A stretch of DNA of 64,000 bases from Ecdyonurus torrentis (Eukaryota > Arthropoda > Insecta > Ephemeroptera > Heptageniidae): the NCBI GenBank assembly GCA_949318235.1, contig OX439131.1:6908768-6972767 (forward strand), in the 5' to 3' direction. Under the pieces are notes generated by a model that made no database searches, was not told the origin of the DNA, and saw only the letters and a program-made list of their open reading frames with translations. Below, piece by piece: positions 1 to 14,938 of the stretch (positions are counted from its first letter, which is position 1; every line of letters starts with the position of its first letter). Position numbers and translations under genes: made by a program.

Positions 1-54
<54 letters not shown>
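1..54. repeat. (TA)n microsatellite at the window edge
   Basis: A pure TA dinucleotide run, truncated by the window start. Confidence 0.95.
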
Positions 55-57
<3 letters not shown>

Positions 58-3000
58 TTTAATTTACACTTACTTAAATTATTGATACTTTTTGTTTGCA
101 CGCTATACATTATAATTTCATGCTGTGTCTTTTTATTTATAACAGATGGTACTCGAAATATTATATATTTTATTTTTGTGACTCCAAAGTGGTCGTAAAT
201 TTTATTTTAAGTGCAAAATTGTTACGTGAAAGATGTGCCGACTGTATGTTCCGCAACCCGCGTAATTTCCTAGCTCAAAGAGTTGCATGATCTCAAGGCG
301 CCTAGAGTGTCCCGTTTGCATTATTATTATGAAATTGAAGAAAAAAAAATGGAATATTTTTATTTTATTTTTAAATAATAATATTTTCTCTATAATATAT
401 TTTAGGGTTGAGGTGGCCGATAGCTTTTTAGTACTTGCCTATATGATTTTTGACTTTATAAACCCTCTGAGCTGTATGATTCGAGTCTATTATACAATTG
501 TTACGTGATTTTAAACCTATAGCTCATAAATCATTTTGAAAAAAGTATTTTACATAAATCAAATTTATTATAAATTGAAACACTTTGAATTAAAAGAAGT
601 GCATGATTTAAGATCAAGTACATACGCGTACATGCTTGGTATAATATGTTACTAGCTTTTTTGGTGATATTTTCTTAACCATTTCCTTGTATGTTATAGA
701 GAAACAGTTACGGGAATCCAATCTGTTAACTACATATTAGTTTTTATTATAAGTTTTGATGTTGAATGTGTTTGAAAATTAGATTATTGTGATAAGTTTT
801 TCTCTCAATCGCATTTTATTTATATATATATTTCGGGTACTGGATTTGATCAGTGTCGGAGCATTCACGTTGCACGCACATGCGATTAGTGAGGCGCTCG
901 CTGATTGCTTAAAGTGATGCACGCAAACCTACGAGCTGTCACTCCCCTGGGGCCCCATCACTCTAGCTGCATGGACCCAATGGCATGCGGGGGCCCCAAC
1001 AAGGTTAATCAACCATTAAGTTTTTTATGTATAAAACGTAATGTATAATGCGAATACGTGCGGGATTTTGTAAAAATTACATTCTACAAGCCGCACGAGA
1101 AGTTCTATATATTTAACTTTAGGCCTACTATTTTGTAAAATTAATGAAATAATTACATCAAAATTAAAGTACATATAGAATAAAAAAATGCCTTTCACGA
1201 GATGAAAAACATGTGAAAATCTTGAAATATAATTATGCAAGCTCAAAAAAGTAGAAATTGATACAAATTATTATAACTACAACTGACATATTAATAATAC
1301 CCGATCAAATTGCATTTGTGATGAAAATATAAACTTCAACTTCAAGTTAAGTACAAAATTGCATTTGATTTCTTGATTGGAAACTCGTTATTTCTCTGCA
1401 CACACAAAAGTGATCTCATATTTTTATGTTATTTAACGTATACAAGAGAGTGAGAGATATTTATTTACACACGCAAAATGATTATAGTTTAAATAGCTAA
1501 GGGCAATACATATGAGGCAATATACACAACAAAAATGATTGAATAATGATATATCAAAGCTGATACACACCTGTGTTTGCTCTTATTATGTTTCATTCTC
1601 AAGTTTTTGTTATAATATAATATATATAAATTTTGCAAACTATTTAAATATTTTTAAAATAACTGCTATATCTTTTACCATAGTGGTTTTACTTTTGAGG
1701 ACAATGGATGGACATTTTATTTCATTTTGTCACAGAATTTTTAAAACCCTTAATTGAAATGCTGTTATTTTCTACTTACTCATAATTTATCACTCATTTT
1801 GCAGTATTATTATACTTAATTTATTAATATACACCCATCTAAATACAGCAGTGGATCGCCATAGGGTAATGTACTGTACGTAAAATTAATCTCTCTCTCT
1901 CTCTCTCTCTCTCATAAATAATCCATGACATTTTTAAAACTTAGGAGGTTAACAAGGAAAAAAAATGAATCGATATAATTTTATCAAAAGTTTCCGAGTT
2001 TCTTTTGACAAAAAGTCACGCCATATCATGGTTTTGCTTTTATGAACATTATATAAAAAGACGTCACCTCGCAGCAGTGATAATTTGATAAACAAAAGAA
2101 TAACAAAAAACCACACCTGTTACCTCTTGCATCACTTGTGTTATTTTTATTTTCTCCCTCAGAAATATTTATATATTGAGATTTGGTGATGAGAAGAATC
2201 CCGCGGCAACTTGATACATAAAATAGATATTCATCTAGATTTTTTTTTCTTTTAATTTTTAAATATTAAAGTTTACCTTGGCGGTATAAATTTTTGATTG
2301 TCAACTTTTATTAAAGTTAAAATTTTGGATAGGTCAGGTGGTTGAGGTCAGGTGCATGCACCTTAAATCTAACCAGCGTGCTTCCTATAGCTTTTACAAT
2401 CCAAAAGGTTACACATGAAAAGTAAAGTAGCATTTAGCATCGAAGCGAGTAAACCCAGGTGCCAATATCTTTGCAGGGGTTCCATTAAACAAAAACCTTT
2501 TTTTTTTTTTTTAATAAAAATTTAATCACACGTTGATATATAGGTATTTTTTATACTTTTCATTTCAAGGAAATGAGAAAAAAAAAAGTTAAAAGTGCAT
2601 GTTCATTGCTATACAATACAAAATTTTACTATATATATATATATATATATATGAAAATCATGTTTTATATTCGTCAAAAGTTCAATCCTCACGATATTTT
2701 AAGGCAACAAGCTTATAAAATTTTAGTTCTTAATTCAAAAATTCTAGTTTAAAAACATGAAGAAAATTATGTTTAGTAAATAAACAGAGCACACTGGGTA
2801 GCGCGTTCACAGAACAATAATATTATACTCTATATTGTTATTTTAATATATTTTTTTCAATTCTTATCAAATACATTTTAATTCTTTCCCTTATAATATA
2901 AACTCTTTTTTCATGTTTTGATACTTCTTCATTGAATGTATTTGTTTGATAGTATAAACTATTAACTCAATATATTTATAAAATTAGATATTCGTCAGAT

Positions 3001-3825
3001 TTACGAAAAGCTTCAAAAAAAAAATATCTATATTAGTTTAGACGATAGATATAGTTTAGCATAGAGTATTGAGTGTGAACAAAAAAGGAAGCTTTAGTGA
3101 AATTAATGTGGGGCTTCCTAATCACATTACCTACGATTTCACCTAGTTTTTAAGAAGTCATTCCTTTGGGATCAGTTCATATAGGTCCTTTCAAGCTTAT
3201 ACAGCGGCTCGCGCGGTAGCTATAGCCCAACATCTCCTAAACATCCCCCCTTTCTCCTCGTCTTTCTTTTAGAAAAAAAAAAGAAGAAGTAACTCGATAC
3301 TCTGTTTAGTCCTGGCTAGAAACCAATCATGCACAAATCCCCACATACTCTCTATGCTTCATTATAAAGCTTATGAAGAAATATCGATTACTTTCTTACT
3401 CAACTCTGTATATTATATTATAATGAAAAACTTAAATTTGAGAGCAATTTAATTACTTTTTTTTTATTACTTGAAACATTGTAGAGTATTAAAAATATCA
3501 AATTAATATTACAGAGATCAAATAAAAAAAAAAAAATAGTGTTATAGATATCAAAATATAAACTACTTTTTTATTCAATATAAAGTTTCAAATTAAAATT
3601 AAATATTGATATCATTGATCATAATATTAAATTTATATTAATAAAAAAAAAGAAGAAAAGAAAAAGAGAAGGATGTTTAATATTTAAATTACTTTATAGT
3701 TTTTTTGTTAAACACGTTAAAAAGTCAAAGATGTAATATATAATATAAAAAAATGTGTAGGATAAGACGAGTATGTTAAAAAAGTAAAGAGAATAAAATC
3801 TAAATCACGATATAAATGGTTGGAG

Positions 3826-3930
<105 letters not shown>

Positions 3931-4226
3931 CCACTGCAGCAAGGATTGTTGATAGAGAGATAGAATAAGGCGGCTGGACACTAAACACTCGAACTGCTTC
4001 ATCAACAACAGTGCGGGATGAGAGAGAAAAAGAGACTCAACTAAACTGTGGCCACCGGTTATGCAAATGAGATGCCAAGAAATCAACTCTTTTTTTTTTT
4101 TTTCTTGTGTGTGTTTCGCCGCCCGCTCATGTGTTTTATATACGTATAGGAGGAGTATACTGCTTAGCTGAGCAGACTTCTTGGAGCTTATTTAGGGTGT
4201 TTAATACGACTTTATCACCATCAGCC

Positions 4227-4229
<3 letters not shown>

Positions 4230-4276
<47 letters not shown>
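4230..4276. repeat. (CT)n microsatellite
   Basis: Uninterrupted CT repeat, about 300 bp from a (GA)n tract of opposite strand sense. Confidence 0.95.
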
Positions 4277-4278
<2 letters not shown>

Positions 4279-5655
4279 GTATAAGAGAATTATATATTTA
4301 TTTGATTTTATTTTCCCATCCAACTTCTCACCTTTATAACTTAATTTATAATGAAAAACACTTTTCATTATTTTTATACAAGATAACTTTCTTAATTTAT
4401 AAATGAAATAATAAAAAAATAATAAACACTTCACAATAAGATTGTTTAATTTTTTATTGCATTTGTCTTTCTATTATTTTGATTACGTTTTCTTTCTGTT
4501 GTGCAGGTTATAAATATATTTAATCAATGAATTAAGAACATCGTTAAGTGAAATTATGAGAAACGTTCGTTTTTACTGAAGTTATGTATCAATCAATTGA
4601 TATTTACTTCCTATTATAAGGAATTTTTATAAATTACAACATCACAGATTATGCAGGCATTACTATAACACTAAAAACGAGTTATTAGACTTCTATAGAA
4701 GAAAAGACCTAAAGTTAGCTAAAATACATTTAATTTAAATAATTTTATATCACTGCACTATAAATAAAGAAATAAATTTAATCACATATACATTAGCATA
4801 TAAATTTGCTTCGGTATTATGACAAAAAATAAATAAAGTGATAATCAAAGCTATAAAATAAGTATATATTTCCAATTTAATATATTATTATACAGTTCAA
4901 ATAAAATATAAATAATGTTTTATTTTTTTTTTTGTTTTTTTCAACTTAGTATTTACACAGTCATTAGGCAAGGTGACATGTCTTCTCTTTCAGGTTTTTT
5001 TTTCTTCATCTGGACAGACCAATTAAAACCAAAGAGGAGACTTACAAGTAACTTTACTATATAAAAAAATACACGAAGCTCGGATACATACACATACCAT
5101 CACCTCTTTAAATTAAGATGCTTCTCGCAAAGCAAATTTCTTTTTCGTACATTATACTTCTCTTCCCTCACACTCAAAAAATAAGTTTATTTTTTATATA
5201 TATTATTATATATTATTTTATCTCTTTGCTTTACTGTATTTGGAGAAATGCTATCGAAGTAAAGGTGGGACAAGATTAGCTTTTAATATATTGACTTAAG
5301 AATGTAAAAACTCAATAACTTGTATTTTTATTATACCAACACAAGGTGGGAAACGTTTAATAATACATTTTTATATTTAGTTAAATAAACTGTCAAATAA
5401 TTTTTGGTTCTTTTTTTTAAGGATTTGAATTGAGAAATAGTTGATACTTTTAATATATATTATTTTAACTTTTGAAGTTTAAGAGAAGTAAATTCTTTTC
5501 TGCGAACTTCAATCATTGACATATTTATTAACTTTGTACTTAATTTCAATTATTCTCAATGCTTATATATAAATATAAATTTTAGTCTAAAACGTACAAT
5601 ATTTTCTCAACAGTTATACAGTTAAAACATTTACTATGCCATTCATTTGTTTTAA

Positions 5656-5659
<4 letters not shown>

Positions 5660-5700
<41 letters not shown>
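5660..5700. repeat. (TA)n microsatellite
   Basis: Uninterrupted TA repeat of about 40 bp. Confidence 0.95.
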
Positions 5701-5701
<1 letters not shown>

Positions 5702-5828
5702 CCAATTTTCCTACAGCCAAAATTCAAGTCTAAACATTTAATTAGTTAAGTTCTTTTTGAATAATGTCAACTTACACACTAGCTTACAAACTACAAAAAC
5801 ATTAAAATCTGATATTAATATTTAACTG

Positions 5829-5831
<3 letters not shown>

Positions 5832-5905
<74 letters not shown>
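5832..5905. repeat. (CT)n microsatellite
   Basis: Uninterrupted CT repeat of about 74 bp ending in a T run. Confidence 0.95.
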
Positions 5906-5910
<5 letters not shown>

Positions 5911-7349
5911 CTTACATATTTAAGAACTCATTTAAACTATAAAAAAACGATTTACCAAAGTTATAATAAAAATCAATATAACCTTCTTTTGAACAGTTTT
6001 TCACGAGCTCTTATTTTGATTATATGGTAGCTTATTAAACCTAGTTAACTAGTTATACATTACATAAAATAATAATAATAAATAAAAAAAGTTTCTATAA
6101 AATGCAAGTCTACAATAATTTGGCGCAATGCTACATTTATTATTTATTTTACAGTCATTAATTTTTTACTAGTACCGTCTCTAAATATAGGTCCCATACG
6201 AGATTGTAAATTAATCGTCTAATAACTAGGCGACTGTCACGGCCTGTCATGGACTGTCGAAGAAAAAAATACTAAAAATAGTATACATAAATCAATTGTA
6301 AATAAAACAATATGGGCTCTTATATTGAGTAAAAATATACAACAAAATAATTAATGTTATTATGTAATTTAAATTTGAATATGATTTGAAACTCACGCAC
6401 AGTATCCTGTAGCTTATGCAACAAGATTATCCTTCATAAAGCAACAACGCACAAAGTAATTTTAACATTGACATCAACTCTCATTTTAACTAACATATCA
6501 AATTAATTTAATATTATAAATTTTAAATAATATATATTACATTAATTAATAAATAAAATTGTTATGTAATTAAAGCCTGTAAACTTATAGTTTTACTACA
6601 TAAACTTTAAGAGCATAAATGTGAGAAATAATTATTTGTACTGGTTATATACTTTTATTAGCAAGTTCTCTCTTATAATATATTTATACTTATCATTATA
6701 TATGACATGATAGTTTTATATTATGTATTTTATTTTTAAAATTATGACTGGTTGTAAGTAAGAGACGTATATAATACATACATTAAGAAAAAGTAATAAT
6801 GTATTATGGCAAAATGCCTAGTAGTATGCTTTTAACGTCATATTTGAACTGGAATTTAATTTTCAAAAAGTCTCATATATTAAACTACATTATGTGGCAT
6901 AATTATCATTCTGTATGAAATCAATATTATTTTTATTACGTAATGTATATATTTTTAAACTTTTACATTTGAGATTTTTTTATTATTATTAAAAATATAA
7001 TAAATTATTATTAAATTTGCTAATTCCATTCATGACGTAATTTTTTAAATATTTATATTGTTTGTTTTCTTATATTTTAAAGTTTTTATTTAATTTCATT
7101 TTAAGTAACAAATAATAATTATAAAATAGAAGAAAGGTTAACAACCTAATGAAGACTTAAAGGACTTATTATATTTTTAGTCGTCATAAACTAAAGGTTG
7201 AATTTTTTTGTGTCATAGAAAATGAATTGATTAAACAAGTTCACTCTTTTTGCTACAAATGAAAATTTTCTACTATAAGTTGTCAATTGAAAATCAAAGT
7301 ATGTAAAAAGAAATACAATACAGTATAATGTAATGTAATTTAATGCAAT

Positions 7350-7632
7350 GCAATGTACTGTACTGTACTGTACTGTACTGTACTGTACTGTACTGTACTG
7401 TACTGTACTGTACTGTACTGTACTGTAATGTAATGTAATGTAATGTAATGTAATGTAATGTAATGTAATGTAATGTAATGTAATGTAATGTAATGTAATG
7501 TAATGTAATGTAATGTAATGTAATGTAATGTAATGTAATGTAATGTAATGTAATGTAATGTAATGTAATGTAATGTAATGTAATGTAATGTAATGTAATG
7601 TACATGTACATGTACATGTACATGTACATGTG
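7350..7632. repeat. Compound pentamer/hexamer tandem array
   Basis: Three abutting arrays: (GTACT)n from about 7354 to 7426, (GTAAT)n to about 7600, and (TACATG)n to about 7631. The first two units differ by one base, so the array probably grew from a single pentamer. Open frames of 110-132 codons here are only the translated repeat (LHYIT). Confidence 0.95.
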
Positions 7633-9181
7633 TAAGTTTATTATCATAGTTATGATATAGGGTATGTAACAAAATTTTAGGCGGGAAATCAACTACTACG
7701 GGGTTTGACTAAAAAGTTGTAAAGAAAGAAAAATCTGAAATTTTGCACAGAGTTACATTATAGGATTTCTTCAAAAATGTAAAAATGTGGGGAATTTTGA
7801 AATTATGATTTTTTTTTTTTAAGTTTTAAGACCTATAAGTTAATTTTAATAATTATTCACTCTTTTATCTGATAGTCACGGGTTCTGAAAATTTTATCAT
7901 AAATAGCTGTAATTCTATTAACCTTCAAATGGCATCATAAAGTTGTGAAATTTTCTTTTTATATTTTAAAATACAAGCCACATAAATACAACCCTTAATC
8001 TAAATCACTGACAAAATCAACGAATTTCTTGAAAATCAAAATACCAAAATATATTAAGATTATTATACGTTATACTTTAAGATTATCGTGCACAGTTATA
8101 AATTTCAGTTAGTTGTTTGATTTAGTTTGCACTATAATATTATTAAGTTGAACTATATTTGTATTTTTTATTATTACGATTGCTAGGTAGATAAGTATAG
8201 TTATATATAATAAAAAAACTCTGACAGTTTATAAATTATAAAGCTATTAAACTGTTACAAAGAAGTTTTTAACAAAATCATGCAATTTTGTCTTGACATG
8301 TCATCGTGAGAGAATTTTTTATAAAAATCACTTTTCTAAGAATAATTTTTAACAACTTTTTTGTGTGTGATAAAAATCAATCTTTTCATTTCTTATAAAA
8401 ACATTTAAAAATTAATCATTTTAAAGAAAATAAAACTAAATTTTATAAAATGTATATGGATATTAATCAAATTTAATATGTACTTGCATGAGTAAATTTG
8501 ATGATTATATTGATTGAGAATTTTATGTTTGATTTTCTCCCTTTTTTGTTGCATTCAAGCATTATAACAAGTTCACTCCGTTAGAAAAAATCATTTAAAA
8601 TTTTTTTATTTAATTTAAGTGGACATGGAGGATTTAGTCTTTTGATAGAAGAAAGAAAAAAAGATTAAAAAAAAAAAAAAGTTGATCACAAAAAGGAGTT
8701 ACACATCTTATGAGATGGTTAAGCTTGGTTGAATGTGATTCACTTTTTGCACCAATCTTGTCACCCTGCCTAGTTGGATGACGAGCAACATTACCATGGG
8801 TTGTTTTCTTTAATACCCATGACCAACATTGGCGCCATAACGTCCGTCCGTCCACTCTTTTCTTTATATATTCTAACTCTTGTTTGTTAGTGCAACAAAA
8901 AAATAATAATGTGTTAACTGATTCGGTGCAGTAAAAATCGAATTTCCTTTTATGTCTAAAGTTTGAACAAGCTTTATTATTTAACACTCATTTTTTACAA
9001 GTTTTAATTAAATAAAATTTTAACTAACTTTATGTATAGGTAATTCATGTTTTTATAAATATAAGAAAATAATTTTATTATTTAAATTTGATATGCGTAT
9101 AAATTGATTACTAGATTACGCTAGCTTAATATCAGCAACAATTTTTCATAACAACATAAGTTTTGCATTATTAAATAATAG

Positions 9182-9199
9182 TTCTGCTGTACAGCAGAA
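9182..9199. repeat. Perfect 18-bp palindrome
   Basis: TTCTGCTGTACAGCAGAA reads identically on both strands. It is followed by a T run. No role is known. Confidence 0.6.
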
Positions 9200-9559
9200 T
9201 TTTTTATGTAAAGTGTAGTAATAAAAAATAGCATAAATTACGTAATTTCTTTATTGTTGTACTTTTAGGAAATATATTGTCTGTAGTTAAGATGATATTA
9301 AATGATAACTCTATGAAACGACTCGTCGCCTTAATTTAAACCAAAATAAATTTTAAGTAAATATAAATATCTATAATATAGCAAGATTAAAATAGAGATG
9401 TAGCGAGATATGTCTCTATATAAATAGAGATATATCAATAGTTAAATAAAAAAATATACCATCTTTGAGTATTTTTACCCCAAATGCTGTGATTGCCCAC
9501 ACGGAAAGAATAGAAAGAATAAGTTATGCTGCATTTATTTCATTCTATCATAAATGACC

Positions 9560-9690
9560 CTAAATGAGTACAACACAAATAATTATGCTGTAAAACATAG
9601 TATTTATGCTATGTTACATAGTTATAGCATAAATTATGCTGTATTGAACAAATTGTGCTAAAAATGAGCTAGCATAAATTATTACGTAGT
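9560..9690. repeat. AT-rich repeat cluster of ATTATGCTGTA / TAGCATAAATTA
   Basis: The motif TTATGCT and its inverse AGCATAA recur several times in direct and inverted orientation over about 130 bp. This makes a locally self-complementary AT-rich segment. Confidence 0.45.
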
Positions 9691-11023
9691 TTTTTTGTCC
9701 GTACAAGTTTAAACTTAAATAAGTTTTAAAATATTAAAATTATTGTATTGAAGTTAAATATTCACCCACTGAATTTCTTTTCTTACAAATACATTAAATA
9801 GCAACTGTTCTAAAATATCACGTTCATTATTCGTTTTCTTATATCAAGTCCTATGCATTGTCAATCAAAAATTAAGAAGAATAAAAAAGTTTTTAAACTG
9901 GTCAATTGTTCATTTTAACGCTTATTGAACTTGAAGTTTGCGTTCACAAGATAATGTATTGCGCATTAGGCTTGACTATACAATACGTGCCAACTTAGAC
10001 CGTGGTACAATAAAAATAGCATAAAAATCGCAATTAGAGATAAATAAATTTCCTTACTAATTCAAATCTGAAATACTTGTGAATATCTTGAATTTTTTTT
10101 TCTTTTTTGATAAAAATGATGTATTATATATTATAGTCATATAATAAATACTTATATATTATAAATTTATATTAATAGCTTTTATATATTATTTAAATTC
10201 TTTTCACACATTTTTAGTATACAAAAACGTATTAATGGGTAACTTGTATGTAGTATATAAAATCACATTAATAATAATAATAATTGTATTTATTACAATA
10301 AAAATAATGTAATAAATTTTGTATAAAATTCTTTTCTTGATTTATTAAGAAAATGTTTTTGTATATAATATTCTAATACGAAGATACAAAATTAAAAAGA
10401 CATAAAAAAAAAGTTGTTGATGAAATAAAATTTTACGCATGTATTCTTTATGATTTAGGAATTTTACTCTTTTCCAATTTGATAAACAAAATGCTGTTAA
10501 AATAATATTTTTTTTTCTTATTGTTTCTTAATGAAAAATTCTTGCAAGCTACAAAAGGTGTGAAGTTATTTCTCTTGCATTGTTAAGACTAATAGTTAGC
10601 CACGTGGTTATGTTAAGATGAGCTCGCTTGGCTTGGCAAGTTGCAAGTCAGGCGCTCTCGATTATCGCTCGCCTTCATTAGATCCTCAGCATGAGGTCTA
10701 GCTTCCACTTTAGCCACCTTTCCCGGGACCTTTTTCTTCAATAACGATTCGTCCTGTAAATATTTGGAAGTACCCAAACAACAGGATCTTTGTTATTTAA
10801 ATTTTTGGAATATTTTTTAATTTATTATTAATTTTATTTAATATCTTTTCTAAATTGTATTGCGATACAGTTGAACCCATCAAAAATTATTAGAGTGCAT
10901 GGTATTGTCATGAGAACAAGGATTTAGAACATTGATACCATAAAATAAATAAAAAAAAGTAAATAAATCAATAAAAATCTTTTTACAATTTTGTAGGTTC
11001 AAATTCATTTTAAAATGACACTT

Positions 11024-11143
11024 ACCCCCGTAAGCTGCGACGCTAACTAACTAGTTAAACCGTAGTTAAGTTGTTATTTTGATTGTTGCAACAATTAAAA
11101 AAAGATAACTAAGGTTTAACTAGAGGTTGCAGCTTACAGCCCT
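11024..11143. mobile_element. Foldback element, about 120 bp
   Basis: The left arm (CGTAAGCTGCGACG...CTAGTTAAACCGTAGTTA) and right arm (TAACTAAGGTTTAACTAG...GCAGCTTACAG) are imperfect inverse copies of about 45 bp around an AT-rich loop. This is typical of an old palindromic MITE. Confidence 0.6.
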
Positions 11144-13011
11144 TTAAAAATTTAGATTAGGATTGTAATGGTTTTGTAGACGATAATTTTTATAATCATA
11201 TCATATACCTCCGATAAATTAATTTATTTCAAAATATTAAGTTTCCATCGTAAAAAAGGAGAAGAAAAATTAATCCCACTAAAATATATTCCCTATACAA
11301 AATACTACAATAAAAGAAATTCTAAAATTCTATTGTTCAATAAATTGAAAATCAAAATATCAACAACAACAAAATCAATTTATTTTATATGATATATTAT
11401 ATATTTTTTTATAGTCATCTCTTATAATATTGAAAAAATAACTTGATACTTATTTTTTATTATAAATTTAATAATATAAGTGTTTTTAATAACATATAAT
11501 TTTATATACAGCATATAATAATAATTACACATTAAATAAAATTAGACAATGATAAATTATATAGATTATTTTGTATAATAAGAAGATGAGTTGTAATTAT
11601 CATACTTATCTGCAATTTAACAAGTGCACCACTTTTTCTTTTCTTCTTTTTTTTTATTGTTCATTATATTATAATATGATTAAATAGCCTGCAGGTAAAA
11701 ATACACTTTATGACGTCATATAGCTTGCTTTGATTGGAAACAATGTTATTAAACAATAGAAAAATCTTGATTGCTAACAAAACTACTACCTACTGTTTTG
11801 TATATTACATAAGAGAATGAGAGAAAAAAAAATGTTTAATTACTCTTTTGGAAATCAAGTTTTGTTGAAGTTGTCTGCTTGCATCCTAGACAAAAGAAAC
11901 CAACTCTCTCTCTCTCTCTCTCCCTTGATAATACACTCATGGCGCTGTCTCGTTACGGGTTGATTAATTCTCAATTGTATATTGTGATTGATTGATCGAA
12001 AAGACATAAAAAATATGGTAGTAAAAGTAGAGGGGATGAATAGGAACCAGCAGGTTTACATTATATATTTTATATTATATATATACATACATACCTTTTG
12101 CTTTTTAACGTATGGTGACTCGCTCGAAATGACTTCTTTTCTTATTATATAAGGCGCACGCAAACTTATAATAATAATAGTAAATAAAAATAATAATAAA
12201 AAACATTCATGCATTTTTGCTATAGGCAATAATATACATAGAAAAAAACACAACATCGAAAGCAAAAGGGATTTCGATATCATAATAGCTAAAATATATA
12301 TATATATAAAAAAAGAAGAAAAGAAAAAGTCAGGGTGAAAAGAAATATAATAATAGTTTTACCTCGTCATTATAAAACTACTTTTCACTAACTCTACTCA
12401 TTATCAAGTTAATTTGTTCTAGAAAATTTAACTTTTTATCTATAACAATGGAAAGAACTTATAATACATTTAATATATATACATGTACTATATATAATTA
12501 TAATCTATTGATATGGTGCTTTTATTATTGACATACTTTTTTATTATTTAAAAAATACATATTTTTTTAATAGGGAATACTTTTTTTTTTTTTTTTTTTT
12601 TTTTGTAAGAAAAAAATAGTTTAAACAAATCTAAATTATATGGTTGCCTTATATTTACTGAAATAAAATTTTAATTAGATGGATCAAAAGTTTGTAAGGT
12701 ATATAAACACTTGAGGGTTGAAACTCAAATAAAAAGTGTTAAAAAAAAATGACGTGTCATTAGTCATTACCTTGGCTTTCATCCCCTCTTGTAAAGAATT
12801 ATGATTTTTAATGTTTAGTAAATAAATCATTATTCTTTGAAACTATAATGATGTTTGAATTGCTCGCTTCTCTTTCAAATAATGTCTCATATTTGTACAT
12901 GCATGCATGTTTTACTTTAAGGCATAGAAAACATGAAAGAACATACAGTTCTTTTTATCATTATACACGGGATCTATAAAACTGCTGATAATTTTTACCA
13001 GAATGTAAATG

Positions 13012-13125
13012 TGGCCCCACAAGAGAGCGTGAAAAAACTGTAAAGTGTGCCATTTGCGTGAATATTTCTATTTATGATGTCAAAAACAAGCAAAAACTAG
13101 TATAAAAAAGTTGTGCGGGTTGCAT
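13012..13125. repeat. Dispersed repeat, second copy of the interior of the 18.8-19.1 kb element
   Basis: This segment begins CCCCACAAGAGAGCG and ends GTTGTGCGGGTTGCATA. The same two blocks, in the same order and at similar distance, occur at about 18882-18900 and 18990-19006. The two GC-richer blocks are themselves weakly inverted copies of each other (CAACCCGCAC / CCCCGCAAG). I could not find the AAAG..CCGTCCAG terminal repeats around this copy, so it is probably a decayed or partial insertion. Confidence 0.55.
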
Positions 13126-14886
13126 AATTGAAATTTTCTGATCACTGCTACGGCGCTACAGTTGGGTTTTGAGACAAACTTAAGTTATTTATGTAAGTCC
13201 CATCAAGTGTTTTGTGATATAAATGCTAATTTTTTTTTTATATTTTCTATGCCTTTAATATTTTTTCCTTGTTTAGTCTTTGTAAAGAAAGCACAAAATT
13301 TTCCACTTATTGTAAAAACGGGAAGAAATTTGTATTTAAGCACCATGTAAAACAGCCTAAAGTTTACCATGATATTTTAATGTAGATTCTGACTTTTATC
13401 GTTAGAAAAATAATTATAATAATAAAAAAAAAAAAAAAAAGAAAAAGGTTTCTATATACTTTGTCATTGATTAAAGTACTGCAAACTACATTTCTTATTT
13501 TCTTAATATTATATGAAATAGGTGTAAGCGGATTCAATTTTTCTATTTTTACTATTATTATATATAAATAGCATTAGACGTGTAGAAAATTTAGATGCAA
13601 TTTTTTTTTTGTATCCAATAACTCTGATGTGCCTAAATTAACTCTACTATGAATATTTTTTTATTGACGTTAAATTTCAAACTTTTGTTTTTACAAAATC
13701 AAAGTCCAAAATAAGAGAAAGAGAAAGAATGCACATTTTTTATGATTACTTTCATTTCTGTTATTTTAATGTTTATAATTACGCCAATTTAAGCAAACGG
13801 TCGAAGGTGGCTATTAGTAAAATGTTGTAAAGCGAGCACCAGGGGCCCCATGCACGTCCCACCGCGGGATCCTGCAAGCAAGTGCGAAGTTCCTGCTTCG
13901 CGCTACGAGTGTTCACTCACGTTCACCCCGGGGCGACGAAACAAGAGACACATTAACAGTTGGAAGAAATAATGTTACCACGATCAATGTCTTTTTTATA
14001 CATATATATTTTTTTATTCATCAAAATAAATCAAGAAGAAAAAAAAAAAAAAAAAACTAAAAAAAAAAAATACATGATTGGCTGAGTAAACAAGGTCTGA
14101 AAGTGCCGTTTAAACAAAACGAGCAAGCGAGCGAGCAAAAGAGTCTGCGGATTCACAGTCAGTCATCGGTAACGAGGTGCCTGCTTGCTCTATAGCTAAC
14201 TTAAAGTAGCTTCCATCAATTCGAAGAAAAACCACAGTGCACAAATTCAGTGTAAAATACCACAATACAATCAATGGCACCACAATTCTCTAAACAGCTC
14301 AAATTTCATTTCATTTTTATTTTTTTAATAATGTATTAATTTAAAATATGTTTAATTATAAAAATTATCTGATGAACATTCATTTTTTATAAAGGTCACC
14401 CTATAACCTAGCAACTGCACTTATTTATTTATTTCCAAATGCATCACTTGACACAAATCAATACCTTATATATTTCTTTCAAAGTATATAGCAATCATTT
14501 CACAGCATGAAATTTATTTTAAAAGTGGGGGCCATAATGGACTAAAATATTTGTGTAAAGCTGAAAGAATTGCACAAAGAGGGTTAACAAACAAGCCCAA
14601 TGAATTGTCCAGCTTTGATAATAATATAAATTTTAAAGAAACTTCATGCGTGGGTGAATTAATCATTATAACAAAAGAAACTGAAAAAAAAAATCTAAAT
14701 TCTCTCTTGATTATAAAATAAAAAAAATAATCAAAAGTTATACCCTTATAGAGTGCTAATAATATTGGTTAGACCCCCTAGGTTAGCCCCTCCCTGCAGT
14801 ATTAGCCCCCCTGTGGTTCACTTGCTAACTTGGTGCCAATACACTTGACGTATATAGTTAAAAAAAACTTGTTATGATGAGAACGA

Positions 14887-14888
<2 letters not shown>

Positions 14889-14936
<48 letters not shown>
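14889..14936. repeat. (AG)n microsatellite
   Basis: Uninterrupted AG repeat of about 48 bp. Confidence 0.95.

Positions 14937-14938
<2 letters not shown>

Larger units (their letters stand above)
7633..14888. other. Gene-free AT-rich region
   Basis: No supported gene. Contents are the foldback at 11.0 kb, the palindrome at 9.2 kb, the dispersed repeat at 13.0 kb, several poly(A/T) runs and GC-richer patches at 10600-10740, 13830-13935 and 14100-14190. A 117-codon minus-strand frame at 8634-8987 shows no family resemblance. Confidence 0.55.

Noticed and set aside
7294..7692. 110- and 132-codon minus-strand frames with LHYIT repeats
   Set aside because: The pentamer array has no stop in these frames; it is not a protein.
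8634..8987. 117-codon minus-strand frame
   Set aside because: No recognised motif, no splice or promoter context, and a low-complexity C-terminal end from a poly(A) run.
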